Below, piece by piece: positions 46,073-59,300 of a stretch of 64,000 nucleotides of DNA; the first letter of the stretch is position 1, and every line of letters begins with the position of its first letter. Origin of the DNA: Lepidonotus clava (Eukaryota > Annelida > Polychaeta > Phyllodocida > Polynoidae). The stretch spans positions 2,012,001 through 2,076,000 of the forward strand of contig OW387133.1 in the NCBI GenBank assembly GCA_936440205.1, written 5' to 3'. The translations under genes and the position numbers were made by a program. The notes below the pieces were generated by a model. The model was not told where the DNA came from, made no database searches, and saw only the letters and a list, made by a program, of their open reading frames with translations.

Positions 46073-47701
46073 TAAGATGTGCATAAGATGACCAACAGAT
46101 GCTACATGGTTGTGGCATACTAGCCATATCTTAGGGGCATTTTAATGGGATTTTTGGGGCATTAAGGTTGGTTTACATGGAAACCTGTCATTTCCTGCAT
46201 TTCTTTTCATGGTTTTAAAGCAAATAATGTAATTCTGTTAGAAATAGTAGTTACACATACAATGCAGTGGTTGGTTATAGCTTAAATGTGTGGATACTAC
46301 AGTGACAGAAATTGGAAGGCAACTGCGATTATTGTAAATTCTGAATTCATTTATAATTATCATAGGAGCTGAGTACCCAGGAGAACTAATTTTTATCTCC
46401 TATTTAATAGAAAGAACATTCAAAGTGCATCAATTTGATGTTTCACTTGTCCTTCAATCTTGAAAATTAAGGAAGATATGACAATTTCAGAGTTTATTTT
46501 ATAAAACACTTATCTTCTAAGGTGTTTGCCGGGGAAATAAGTCTTTTACTATATTCCATTCTCAAGATATTGCAGTACAAACCCCAAATCTACACATTAG
46601 AGACTATAGGTCAGTTGGGCAAACGATAAGAGTTTGGAAAACCACCTTTTTTGCCCATTTGCCAGTCATATTGTACCTGTAAATTACACTCCAAAATGCA
46701 ATTGGGGTTCTATTGTTCTTTATACATACAGATAAAAATTATATTTTTGTGTACTATCAAGAATATCAAATAATTATGTTAATCAGATAAACTAGAATGA
46801 CACTAGAATGCATCAATATGATGTATCATTTGTGTTTCTATCATGTATATTAAGAGAGATACATCCCAAATACTGTTAAATTGGAAAAAAACATGAATTT
46901 TGAGTGGTTTCTATCTTGAATATTAAGGAAGATATGTCAAAAAAAACTATTGATTTCAGAATACCTTATCTTGGGTGGTTGCCATGGAAACCAGCCATTT
47001 ACTATAATGCTTTTCTCAGTACAAACTATCATCTTTTGAATTTGAGACATTTATGGCATGCTTTGTTATATCTCTGTTTTGATTTTTCCTTAATTAAGGC
47101 TCTTTTTGAGAATGACCACTCTACCCTAAAGAGAATTGTGGTTTTCTGGGTATGTTTCACCTACTTTAATGTCTTTCCACAAAACTGGTTGTGACAAATG
47201 ATAGCTCTGTTACCATGGAAACCTTAGTCCTATCATATCAAATGAGGTATCAAACGAAAGCTCATGATCTCCTCTGTCAAACAGTTCAATAATAATGCTT
47301 GATATTGGCTATATTAAAACATTTATAAGAGTTGATAAAAGGTTAGATCCTCATTTCATGCTCATTTTGAACTTTGACCTTGAGATTGACGACCTTGACC
47401 TTGGACAAGGTCACCAATATTAAAATCACAGTTAGGCCTCATAAGTGGCTAAATATTTGCCAAATAACTAAGCTCCATCTATTATGAGTGAGAAGCTATA
47501 AGATAAAAGCTATATTTTTACTTTTTTTGGTGACCTTTGACCTTTGACCTTTGACCCCGAAGTTTGTAATTCGTGTTCAGTCTGGCATCAAGTGGTTTTG
47601 AAAAGCTCAGGATGTCCCGGTCGCGATGGTATATGTCAACCTTTATTAATTTTGGGTCATCGGTGGTCAGAAATTTTACCTCCCATGCTGCAGCACTATA
47701 A

Positions 47702-48446
47702 AGGCCGGGACACATACACCGACCCGACTCAACAGTTGAGTTGGGTTGGGGTCAGTTGGTGTATGTGTCATGGGCTTACAACTCGACTGTCGGCAATTCT
47801 ACCGACCAGACCGTCGAGTTGTAAATCATGAAATGTTGAAGATGAACAACTCAACTGTCGGGTCTCTAGTGCCAGTTACTGATAAAGACTTTTTCATATA
47901 TTTTCTTACTTGAAAATAACGTTGATATTAAAATGCAACATGAAATAAGCTTTTTGATGATGTCTTGCATGTTATTCTCTGACAATTATTTCTATAATTG
48001 ATGACAAGGTGTATGTTATTAAGAAATGAAGCTTTGCTTCTCCTTTCTACTCTTAGATATGATATGCTTCACAAGTTAATTTGATGAAGACTGTTTTTAA
48101 TATTCATTGTTTATGTTTTATTTTTAATTAGAAATCTACCCTGTTTATCTGACCAACTGGTTGTTATATGTGGCATCCCTCAAGCAAATGACCCCGACAA
48201 ATCAGTCCCCGACAATTGGGTCTGAAGGACTCCCAACGATCGAGTTGGTATATGTGTCCTGGCCTTTAGTCACAACTCAAATGTTCATCATAGTACGCAG
48301 TGTCATGTGGAAGATATCATAATACTCAGACCAGTTGGTCGTTGTATGTGGCACCCCCTACTATATTCCCTACGACTGGTTAGTCCCCGACGATCGAGTC
48401 GTAATGACTCCCGACGGTCGAGTTGGTATATGTGTCCGGGCCTTAA
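47702..48446. mobile_element. Inverted-repeat element with 'ggccgggacacatacaccga' end
   Basis: Left 'aggccgggacacatacaccg' pairs with right 'ttggtatatgtgtccgggcc'. A second right-type end (tatgtgtcctggcctt) lies at about 48250-48268, so two copies may be fused. Together with 41643-41785 it brackets the 5.9-kb inverted repeat. Confidence 0.6.
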
Positions 48447-48449
48447 GGG

Positions 48450-50425
48450 GGTTGGCCCGCTGGCACTGGGTGGCCCAAGGTATTAAGGATTAAGGAGGAT
48501 TATTGACAAGTGTTTCCTACAGTTAGCGGATTAACCATAAACAGTCCCTTTGATCTCTCACTATACGATCTGCCTAAATTGTCACTTCACCAACTTGCCT
48601 GGGGTTGTTCCAGGGAGCAAACCTATTTGTTATTGTAATTTCTTAATTTCATTAAGTTTGCACCCGACAAAATCGTAATTTCATTTTACAAACAATCGGG
48701 AATTACACAAGCCTTCTTGAATATGAATATTGATTATGCTAGATTTAATGAATTGTACTGGGAGGGGTCGATGAATGTATTATAAGTATTTTATCCTTAC
48801 CACTCGAGTAGCCACCATACCAAATTTTATACCTACAATAGTTTTGATTTTATTCAAATTTGTATGAATCACATTGAATGTCCTTGTATAACTTGGATGC
48901 ATCTTGCACAGTGTACTTATCTGTGTTCAATGAATTATACTTTACAATTGGCTTGATCAAGACTCCTGTTTTCTACGTATTTCTATATATCCTTTAGAGT
49001 TTTAAGCGCTGAGTTCCGTTCTCCTACATTTTCAGATTATTAAAGGAAAGCTTGCACATAACAGCAGACTAGTTATGTCAATGAATTCGACTCAGTATGT
49101 TATTCAAACCTTGTAATATCAATGCATGCAAAATAGTGGGAAAATATTTAGTTTACACGCGATTATGGGACATTAAAAAAAATCTTTGAAGGGAAATCCC
49201 CCAATTTGTGACGTAGTAAGAGGAGTTCTTGCGGAATCACATCTGCCCTAAGAAGGGATTCGCCATCCCTGTAGAATTTGTAATAAGAATTATGCTCTCT
49301 AACCCAAAGTATAAATATTTGATGTAATGCATCTCATGATAAATTGAAATATGTATCCATCTACAACCATTTATTAATCGGGGAATCCCAAATAAGTTAA
49401 AATGGAATTCCCATAGCTGTGATGTAGCAAGGGGAGTACCTAGCAGCCCAGCATTCAAGGAATTCCCAAAATTAAATTCCTTTCCTAAATAATTCCCTAA
49501 GACCTTGACATTTTCAAGTTTTTTCTTTTGAAATATTTTAAAAATACTTAAATCAACTTAATTACACAAAAAATCCTTTAATTAATCATTAATCACTGCT
49601 TCAGCATAAGGGCTGGGGGAGGGTTAACTTGTAAAAGGTTATACCGAGCCCACAAACATTAATCCTGATGTTAACTGCATAAGGGACGTTCCATTAAGTA
49701 TACATGTATGCACATTTTGAAAGGTTTCAGAGCCCCAATTACAAAGTCATAGATTTGGGGATTTCCCTTGAAAATTTTGCTGAATTAAACAAACGAATAG
49801 ACGCTGTGCAGATGACGTCACAAACGAAATTGACTGACCGCCATATTGGTGATCAATTCACAATCATTATTATTCAAAATTCTAAAACATCTAAAATACA
49901 GTTTTATTTAAAATAGTGTCATTGCATGATACTCAGCAGTCATCGTCACATACAATTCATGTATTTTTATTTGTTCCCTTGCCATGTGGTCACCACGTGG
50001 TGATCACCAACACTTGATCACATGACCACGTCCGCACAGTGTCTATATTCGTCTATATAAATACGTTTGAAATTTCCACAGAATCGTTCTCAGAATTGAT
50101 AATCATTTATGTGAATAATACATGGAATCTGTATTATTGAAAAATGATAATCTATATATGTGTAAGCTAGGTTTCCTTTAAGAACAGTCCCTGATGCATA
50201 TTACGAAGCCAAAAGTTGGCCCGTCGTCGTGTGGAATTTAGGGATCTAGACCCATAAAGATGATGCTTATGGCACTAATGGTGATGAGTTACATACATAT
50301 TGGCGCCACCTATTGTTTATTTATTGAATCAACTCCTTACATTAATAAGATCTTAGCTGGATACATTATAGATGTAGAAGGAAGTAGGGAATTTAGGAGG
50401 CAGGGACGTTAATGAGGGTCAGAGT
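48450..50425. other. AT-rich intergenic sequence
   Basis: No coding frame of interest. It includes a copy of the 'gggaattccc' repeat (about 49150-49560) and a lone 'gttccattaagtat' fragment at 49689. Confidence 0.4.
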
Positions 50426-50427
50426 TA

Positions 50428-50714
50428 AGCCCCATACTCACTAGGCGACTTTGCCGTCGCTGGGCGACGAGCGACTGGGAAAATCGCTGGCAAAGTTGCT
50501 GGGCAACTCAGGATTGCCCAGCAACGCCCCGTGGGTATGGTGAGATTCTGGGCGACGAGCGACAGACAATGGGATCGCCTGCAAAATCGCCAACAAAATC
50601 GTCAGCAAAATATCAAACTTGCTTGGTTTTACCGTTGCCCAGCGACAACGACGGCCGTTTTTACTGTCACCTGGCGCCCTGCATTGGTAAAATCCCCTAG
50701 TGGGTATAGCCTTT
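50428..50714. mobile_element. MITE family D, copy 2
   Basis: Left 'agccccatactcactaggcg' and right 'cccctagtgggtatagcctt' are inverted. Inside are 'gctgggcgacgagcgac' and other self-complementary motifs, as in the other copies. Confidence 0.75.
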
Positions 50715-51291
50715 TGACATAACACTGTCCTGTCCGACAATAAAATATTTGCTAGAGTTTCCTAGAATTTCCTGTTCTTCTTTTGAAAATTTCCACCGTG
50801 ACACATTTCAAGCATGCATAGTTTAATACAGATGAAGTTTTGGAGGTCTGTTTTTATGGCAAATACAATCCTACTAGACACATAGATTGTCGATATGTTG
50901 ACTTGCCTCCATGACAAGGAGACCATGGTTGGACATAAAGTGTTTATGAAACAAACCCAAGGGGCGTATACAAGATTTTGAAAAGAAAGGGGAAACATAT
51001 ACACAGAACTAGCCGAAGGGGCACAAAGCCCTATTTATTGTCCCGCTGTCAAAGGGTCAAGGGCTTTGCCCAAGACCCTTCACTGGGGGCTGAGGGCCCC
51101 TGAGGATAGTTCTTTGTTTTATTCTATACCAATAACCCTGAGAAATAACCCATTTACCGATTAACCCATCAAAAACAAGCGGGGCAATAACACCATCCGA
51201 TATTCCACCTTTGCTAGTGGGGCAGGACAATGATGAAGGTATATATATAGGCGCTACAAAGTTGGTATAGAATAAATATATAGGCTAATAT

Positions 51292-51750
51292 CCCTTTCAT
51301 ACTCCACGGTAAAGCGAAGCAAAGTATAGCGAACCAAATCGAACCGCTCTGATGTGAAGTGCACTCCAGAATACAGCCCTTTCACATGTCCACCTCCCAC
51401 CGGTAGGAATCGCATGATGAAATAATGGATTTGTATCATAACACAGTGGATTCGTATGATAACATCATGGATTCGTATCAAAACAAAGTGCATTGTATTA
51501 TAACATAGTGTATTCATATACTAAGAATGTGGTTGGTTTCAATTCTGTTCTTTTCAGTCATAAGGAAGCAAACTGAAGCGAACTGAAGCAAACTGCATTC
51601 TGGAGTACTGGTCCTGAAGCGAATTCTAGAATGCTGTTCTAACGCGCATCAAGGAGCATTCTAGAATGCTCTACCTTTCAGACAGGGCCTAGGAAGCACA
51701 CTGAAGCGCTTTGATGCGCATTACAGGTGTAGGTCTGAAAGGGGTATAAG
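51292..51750. mobile_element. Inverted-repeat element with 'ccctttcatactcc' end
   Basis: Left 'atccctttcatactccacgg' and right 'gtaggtctgaaaggggtata' are imperfect inverses. The inside repeats 'gcattctagaatgct' and 'aagcgaa' motifs. Non-coding. Confidence 0.55.
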
Positions 51751-51904
51751 TTCTAAAAAGGCGTGCATTAGGGCGTACATGCACAACACTTGTTTTTCTT
51801 TGGCAAGTTTCAGTCCCCACCAAAAGGCAGGGGGGAGGGGGGAGTCAGGACCCCCATGACCCCCCCCCCCCCCCACCCCCGCTGAAACCTCACATTGCCT
51901 GACA

Positions 51905-52110
51905 TTTAAAGTGACTATTTATTGACCAATACAAATAACGGAATTAGGAAAACTACGTCCATGTGATATTCATAAACACTTAATTATGGAGGTTGTTGGA
52001 AATGTCACCTAACATCACAGACATTTAAAAGTTAAAAACAATTCATAACAATATTATTGGATTGTTTGTGTATGTACAGTTCTCAAATGAACATTCTTGT
52101 TATCTGAATG
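51905..52110. repeat. Dispersed repeat shared with 63480-63650
   Basis: Both carry 'cttaattatg', 'gttgttggaaatgt', 'attcataacaatat' and 'ggtttgtttatgtaca' or close variants in the same order and orientation. The two copies flank gene 2. Confidence 0.7.
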
Positions 52111-52229
52111 TTGAAGTCACAGAATTGCCTGGGTACCAATGCGTACAGAAAGTTTACCATAAAATATTCTTAAAGGGGCACTTCAGTGACAAAACATGTG
52201 TTGAGAACCTGGCACATGCCAGTGGTGTG

Positions 52230-52345
52230 GAGACCATCACGGTCCACATCCCTGGAAGACTGCCCAGCTAAAGGGAAAACCTGTATGAGGTGTGATGGGA
52301 ATGACCACTTTGCGCGACTATGTCAGGTTTTGCACACATAGAATG
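52230..52345 (+). mobile_element. Fossil retroelement gag zinc-knuckle fragment
   Basis: Plus-strand sequence retains a CCHC knuckle (C-x(4)-K-type spacing around TCMRCDGNDHFARLC), as found in Gypsy/Ty3-like gag proteins. It is a short, broken remnant. No other parts of such an element, and no terminal repeats, were found nearby. The family assignment is tentative and the copy is probably old. Confidence 0.4.
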
Positions 52346-52945
52346 AGAAATTCCAACACTGATGGTGAAAACGGAATGCAAATCGGAGCAGCAGTTCAAA
52401 AGTTATGGACCAAATTAGGGTCTATTAAGCCCTCCACTGGGGGCAGCCATTTGTTTCTATTACCCAGCATGCTCTTCACTAGCTTATCCAATTGTGGTAT
52501 GTAATATCTAAGTCATTTATGACTGTGCTGTGTCATATTGAGTGTAATGATATTATACCATATTATCCATTCTGTAATACTCAAGATGATGAAAGCCGAG
52601 TAAGACCATAAATTTCATATGACATAGAAACCATCATTCTGGTGTTTCTTTTCCCTAGAAACCATTTTTAGGATTCAGTATTACCATAGCAACCAGTCAG
52701 TTAAACATCATTAATGTTATCAGAATGCTGAAAATCCTTCACACAAAACTTAAACAATGTTTCCTGGCTGCTTAGCAACCAATTCTGATATCAGTTGCTA
52801 AGCAACAGGCTGTTGCTGGGCAGAATCAATGGTAACTATACTACTTAGAATAAGAACTATGGGCTTATTGTTCAGCCCATTTCAGGTAGATGTGAAGTCA
52901 TACTAGGTTCCACAAGAGATTGGAGCCTCTTCAAAACTGAATCGT

Positions 52946-53385
52946 CTAAGCATCACCAATCTCACAGATGTCCAACTCCTTATCCACTACATTCAGAACC
53001 ACATTTGCGCATTCAGTATTGTCACAGTGACAAGTGAAGACGCATTCCTTCAGTCCCAAAACAGTGTTCTCGCTGTCAAGGTCACACATCTCTCCGTGTC
53101 CTTCAATACCAAAATCTGTGATCCTCACAGCTGCATCCAGATCTTCAATCTTATACAGGAAAACAGCAGAAGCTATGTTTGTTGAGTTCAAGTGGCTAAG
53201 ATCACAAACCATTGACTGATTCCCCACTAATTTCACTGTTGGATTGCTGCGGTCACGCCATGGCATCTTGATTTTGAGCATCTGGGGTGTGAGGTCCAGA
53301 GAGGAGGCTGACAGGCAGGTGGTAGAGTTGTCATCGGTTAGGTTTCCCAGGTCTGGCTGCACAGAGCTTCCGAATGCGAGTAACC
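52946..53385 (-). CDS. Gene 2 exon 8: C-terminal Cys-rich domain, F5/8-like, with stop
   Basis: Acceptor TGATTCAG at 53386, open to TAG at 52948-52946. It encodes GLLAFGSSVQPDLGNLTDDN, STTCLSASSLDLTPQMLKI, NPTVKLVGNQSMVC and so on to DKELDICEIGDA. The 'D-N-S-T-T-C' start, the 'L-x-I-x-M-P' strand and the later Cys pairs resemble diverged discoidin/F5-8 (fucolectin-like) modules often found beside PAN domains in invertebrates. That identity is tentative. Two N-glycosylation sequons (NLT, NQS) are visible. It ends without a membrane anchor. Confidence 0.75.
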
Positions 53386-56300
53386 CTGAATCATGTGGAG
53401 GAAAGAAAAGTGGGTTGATTATCTGGGTTACAGCAGTTGTATTTTTAATTAATAAGAACTAGCCTAACTTTGGAATAAGTTGAAATGGAATTAGAGGTTA
53501 GATGAACAAAAGTTTTGATGTGTATGGGTCTGGTTAAAGCTGTCGTATCTGAGAGCATGAAGCAGAGTATTCGAATCGGCGAGATCTCACAAAATCTCGT
53601 GAAATCTCATGGGAGTGGCAAGAATCCTCGAGATCTGCAAGATTTCAAGGTGGTGTTGGAGCAGAAAGGTCTGTTTAGTTTTTTTTCGATTCATAAATGC
53701 GGCTGCGCCACGGTTTTCTAATAAATCCTATTCGAGGTCAGATCGAGGATTTTGAAGGGTAGGGCGAGGGGGTAAGCATGGTACCCTTAGAGCTAATATG
53801 TTATGCCACAACAAGCATAAAGATCCATTCAACATTATTAACAAAATAGTAAAACATTGCCCTCAAACATTGTTGTTTCTGTGGTATATGAACAGGTAAC
53901 TGGCTATTAATACCTAAGAGGCACCATATTACTAAAGCAAAGATGGCAAATTTGGCAAAGTGCTGTTATCAGTTTTTTTATATAAATATAGACCTATCAG
54001 GCTTAAAAAAATCTTTATGATATGATAAACTGAGGGCTGACAGATATGGTAATGTCATCATGCTGATCTAGATGTCTGGAACATTGTTTGTATGGATCTT
54101 TACTACATGAAAATCAAACAAGTTCAGATATTAACAGTAGTATAATATCAAAACAACAAAGAACTGTTTTTGAGATCCTACCTTTTTTGCAGTAGAAGTC
54201 AAAACGCTTGTCAATGGTAGTGACTGGGGTGCTTTCATAGGCGATGTTACTATATAGATGACAGATGCCCTCCCCATTCTCCACAGTCACCTGAATCGCT
54301 CTACACGGAGGCACAGTCTCACAATGTGCCATACAGTCCACTGGACCCTGGGCAACGCTTTCATCCGCGGTTAGTCCTTGTGCTGTGGCCCAGTCACATT
54401 CCCAGTCAACCATTTTAACTTCGCAAGAAAAAATATCATATTTTATCACCCAATACAGCGTTGGATCCAGGATTTTGAAAAAAAAGGGGGGGGGGGGGGG
54501 GGGGCCGCACCATTGGAAAAAAAAAATTTCTTAATTACTTTTTGGCCGAATTTTACATTAAAAAAGTCTAAATTTGGTAAAAAGAAAAGGTTAATACCAA
54601 ACCAAAACAGAATCTTACAAATACATTCTATTTGGGTTGAAGAATGTAACCAGAATGTTGCAATAATGTTGCAGTGCAATGTCACACCAGTATATTGCAG
54701 CAATGTTATTGGGAGCCCTCCAAATAACGTAACAAGAACCAATTCAGAACCAAACATAACGCTGCTGCTGATATTTGGCTGGGTATGCAGGCTAGCAGCA
54801 ATGTAACAAGCACATTCTGTGACCATACTTCTTTGGTCATTCTGTAACCTGCCCAATTTTCATGTAACAGTAAAGTTACTTTATCTTAGGTTGAGACACT
54901 CCAAGACAAAGTGTTATAATAATATTCTGGTGAAGTTGAGACCCTACTAAAACAAAATGTTTTAATAATGTAATTTATACGTGACATAACATAACCAGAA
55001 TGTCATAATAGCATCTCAGTGGCAATATTAAGTTCTAAAGACATTAATAGGGAGTTTTAGCACTGGCGATGCATCCCGTATCATAAACGTAACGTATCTC
55101 TTATCTCAGCAATATGAATTTCTTTCAGAAAGATGTAATTCAATTCTATACTTTGGTCTGTGCTCTTCATATAAACGTACTTAGGTTTTGTTGAGTTTAT
55201 TTTGTTAGCCAGGGATACATCCTCAAACATTGGAGATATGTCAACGTAACGAGATATGTCGGGGTTCCTAAAACTCTCTGTTGGGTGCCATAAAAATAAC
55301 GTAACAAGAACAAAACCAGAACCAAAAACAATGTTACCACAACATTACGATAACGTTACATTTTTGCCTCGGTAACTGTCAAAAAACCCACCTCTGATGG
55401 ACGTAAAGGCGGTTGCAGTTCCGTCATCATGGATGTTTGAGATGGGGTTTTCTGTATACAGTAAGCATGTTGTTAACTGAGGTAGAAAGCTGTAGCCTCT
55501 ACAAGATGATTCACCATTGCATTGTGTACGGCACACTGCATCAGACGATGCAGTGGATTTTACCATCGATCCATTCTGCATCAATATTCCAGGGTAGGAA
55601 TAGAAGCCGAAAGTATTTTCTGAAAACAAGTATAAAACTTAAAAAAAAATGTTGATTGGAGTGAGTAATGTTGAAGTAGGCACCACCTACTCTACCACTG
55701 ATGATAGGGTATTTCATAATTTCAGGTGGGTATAAATCAGGGTACCTGTTTCTTTCTTCTTTTAATACATCATTCAGGGTTTTCCCTGGTCTTCCATCAT
55801 AAACAATACATTGAGATAGAAGAATACAATGTATCATTGCTTTTTTAAAGTCAAACATGTAATAAATCCTCGTATTTCAGATATTGGTGCCATATTTGTG
55901 ACATAAAAGTATGAACATCTGGACTTTGTTGTACATCAGCACTGAGCTAATTACATAATATTATACCGTTATAGAATGGATTTCTATCATATTTTAAAAA
56001 TAAATTTGTCTTGTCAATGTATATTACATGTTATTTGTTTCTATACACCAGCTTGTTGAGAATGATAATACATCAAAGAATATAACTGTATTTGTCTGCG
56101 CTGTTCCAAATTGATTATCTTAGCCCTTTTATGTAAATCAGAAATTCTGATATGATCCTCCCAGGAAAAATTGCAACAAATCTTTAAAGCATTAAGTGAA
56201 GGTGGTTGTTAATTTGAGTGCCCCCTCCTTTCTAAAATTCCTAGATCTGCCCCTGGAAACATCTCATGTATCAGCAGATAGAACAAGTATGACCTCAGAT

Positions 56301-59300
56301 GATTACAAGATATTCAGAGGAGGTGGCTGGGTATGTATCCATATAACCAATAAAAATAGTATGTATTCTTGAAAATATACAAATGGCCATACTAAACATG
56401 TAGATATTCAGATATCTAAGCCCATATTCCACTATGTGGCGGTGGGCACTTTGCAGTGGGCTCACTGCAAGAACTTTGTGTTTCAGAAACGAACATTGGT
56501 TTCTGCCACTGCAAGCATTCAATAGAAAACTATATGAATTCATTTGAGATGGTACTTGCGTTGGGCCACTGCAAGTACCATTGCAGGCAAATACCTATAT
56601 TCCATATTGCGGTGGCAGTAACCAGGCGGCAGCACTAGCTCATGTACCTGTCCCAATTTATATCACCAGTAATGATTTCCAATAATTAATTGTTAGACAT
56701 ATAGTCCCCACCACTAGCAAAACACCGCAGAGTGGAATATGGCATTAAGTCCATATTCCACTGTGTGGTGGGGGACCATTTGTAATGGTCTTTGTTGATA
56801 CTGCGAGTAATTTTCATTTCAGATACCAACATATTGGTATCCCCGAACGCAAGCATAGCAGACCTACATAAAACCATTTGTAGTGGGTGTTGACCCTAGG
56901 CAAGTTTGAACCTTTTTTTTATTTGAACCATATATTCCACCTTGTGATGCCTCAAACACTGCAAATCTGAGATGAACTGCTACAATACAAGTAAAACACA
57001 TAGGGGCCTTCCATTTAGTACGTACACAAAAATTCACAAATTCTAGACCCCCCCACCCCCCCCTTAGGTGAAAATACGCATTGGATTTGTATAGGAACGT
57101 ACACAAAATTCCTAAAATATCAGACACCCCCACCCCCCCTTGGTGCGTACGTACTTAATGGAAGGCCCCATAATGGTATATGGGTTTTATGGTACTTAAG
57201 GAAACCATTCTTACCTTTGATGACAAAGCATGTTGGTATAGATGATGCATTAAAGCAGCAACCCAGCTTCAAGCATTCTGCCTTACCAATCTCTGGTGTA
57301 CCACACTGAACCTTTTCAGCATCAGTGCATGGTGCCTGAAATGGTTCTGAAAAATGGACCTCAGTCAAAGTTTTTTTCTATAGAACGTATGAGTGAGTGA
57401 GTGAGTGAGTGATGGATACTTTACACCGTACTGACAGCTAGGGTGATTTTCAGGGCAACAAGTTCTGACTTTTCAGACATGTCTTTTGACTTGATCAGTC
57501 TTTGGTGATTGTATCTATGACATGAAGGTGACAGGGCAGGCAAACAGCAGAGGATCAAAACATGGAAATCATTTTTGCTGTACCCCATGCCTTAGTGAAC
57601 CCAGACACCAATTGGGAATTGACCCCATTAAACCCCTTGGTCTATGCTGGGTCCCCCATATTGTCACATTTTACAATCAGCAGGGGCTACTGGGGGCCTA
57701 TATTCTTTCCAGGAGCAGAAGCCCCATCCCAGTACCCCAACACAGGCTTTACAGGCAGCTTAGAGCCCTGATTCTATACAAAGGCAGGGTTATGCAAGAG
57801 CTTCTCGTCTATGGGCAACTCGACCAAAGGCTACAACTATAGTGGCCTGTTTCATAAATATCTGCTAAATAATCATATTTCCTGCCCCAACACGTCCATG
57901 GTGGATAGAATGTTATGCGAGAATATGGCTATTGAAAATCTGTTTGAGTATACATATACACTAAGGTGTTTATCAAGTTTGCCCAATTTGAATGTCCCAT
58001 ACAGAATAAAACTACAGTAATCCATCTTATGTTTGGTTTTAAGTAAAAATAGTTTTTGATAGTTTGGAATCAAACATACAAAAGAGCCAAACTGTTTTAT
58101 TTGTAACTTTAAGTTTTAAAAACATGATAGCGTGATATCAAAATCATATCCATGAAAGTAATGGCTTTTCTATTTTCCTACACCTTATTTTGGTCTCTGA
58201 AACATAATTCTGCAAAATATCAATGGTAAAATTGTAACTGATTGCAATATAATTATGGACTTACTTTAAGGATTTCAGATGCCTACACATATAGATACTT
58301 GTAATATATACATATATTTATACATATTTGTTTATATAATGTATGTGGGGCCTCCTATTAAGTTATTTATTAAGGCGGGAGATGGGTTGAATTCTTTTTT
58401 GAAAATGAACATACATTCTAGTACAAATCAAATGCATACTTTAGCCCAAAGGGGGTGGGGGAGGGGTCTGAGATTATTGAGAATGTAGGTTCTCTATTAA
58501 TTACTTACCAAGAAGGGCAACGCAGAGAAAATCATGAGGATCTGAACAATTTTTGCCTGTCCTTAAAGCGGTAAGCCCATTCCCAGATTGTTCCTTTATC
58601 GAAATAGCAGCGCAAGTGTAGTCTACAAAATATCACAGGAAAATAATCACACGTATATATGTTTAATCTACTAAGGTTTATGTGTCACAGCCTGCATGTG
58701 GGGCAAAGTGTCCAAACATGTACATCAGTTTTAGAGTTTTTGTTCAGGAATATTTTCATTTATGAATATATATTTTGCACTAAGGTTATCTTGACAGTCT
58801 ATCCCATGCATGTAATGAAAAATTTAATTTGCTTGAGTGAGATATAAAGACCTTAGTGAGATCTCCATGGTAAATCGAAAAAATGGATATGCAACAAAAC
58901 ATGTAAAAAATATGTAATATTTGCAACTCAAAACATACGAAACCCTGTAAAACTGCCTTTTCGGGTGGTTAAGTGATTAACACCATGGTGCTTAACCCCT
59001 CGTTTAATTCAAATTAAGACAATTTATGTTACAACAGCAATATCGCTGTTTCCCATAAAGGTATCACAGATGTCCTTCTGGATAAATCTGACTTCTGCAA
59101 ATGACTTTACAATGGCAAAGTTGGTATCTATATATTATGTAGAAAGTGCACTGAAGCGACCATTTCTCCTGTTAGAAATTGGCCTTACAGAAAGTGGTTT
59201 GCACAAGGAAAACTCTTGCAATTGACCAACCCATGACTGTTACTATAGGTTTTCTGCAATTGTAACAGAATAGGGTTTATGGTTTGTAACTATGATCACA

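Larger units (their letters stand above)
41785..47677. mobile_element. 5.9-kb inverted repeat with arms over 1 kb
   Basis: The left arm (about 41785-43140) reappears inverted at about 46570-47677. Outer ends pair as 'tctgaccaccgatgaccc' and 'gggtcatcggtggtcaga'. Also paired are 'ggtcaaaggtcaaaggtcac', 'cagagctatcatttgtcaca', 'tggtttccatggcaacca' and 'aatgatacatcatattgatg'. The left arm carries about 290 bp (42530-42820) missing on the right. The middle holds other elements (43224-44274 and a SINE at 45797-46072). No transposase is seen. It is either a foldback DNA transposon or an inverted segmental duplication. Confidence 0.8.

Noticed and set aside
57522-57842. Possible gene on the plus strand in gene 2 intron 4
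   Set aside because: Open in two frames but without recognisable domain, splice pattern or conserved motif.
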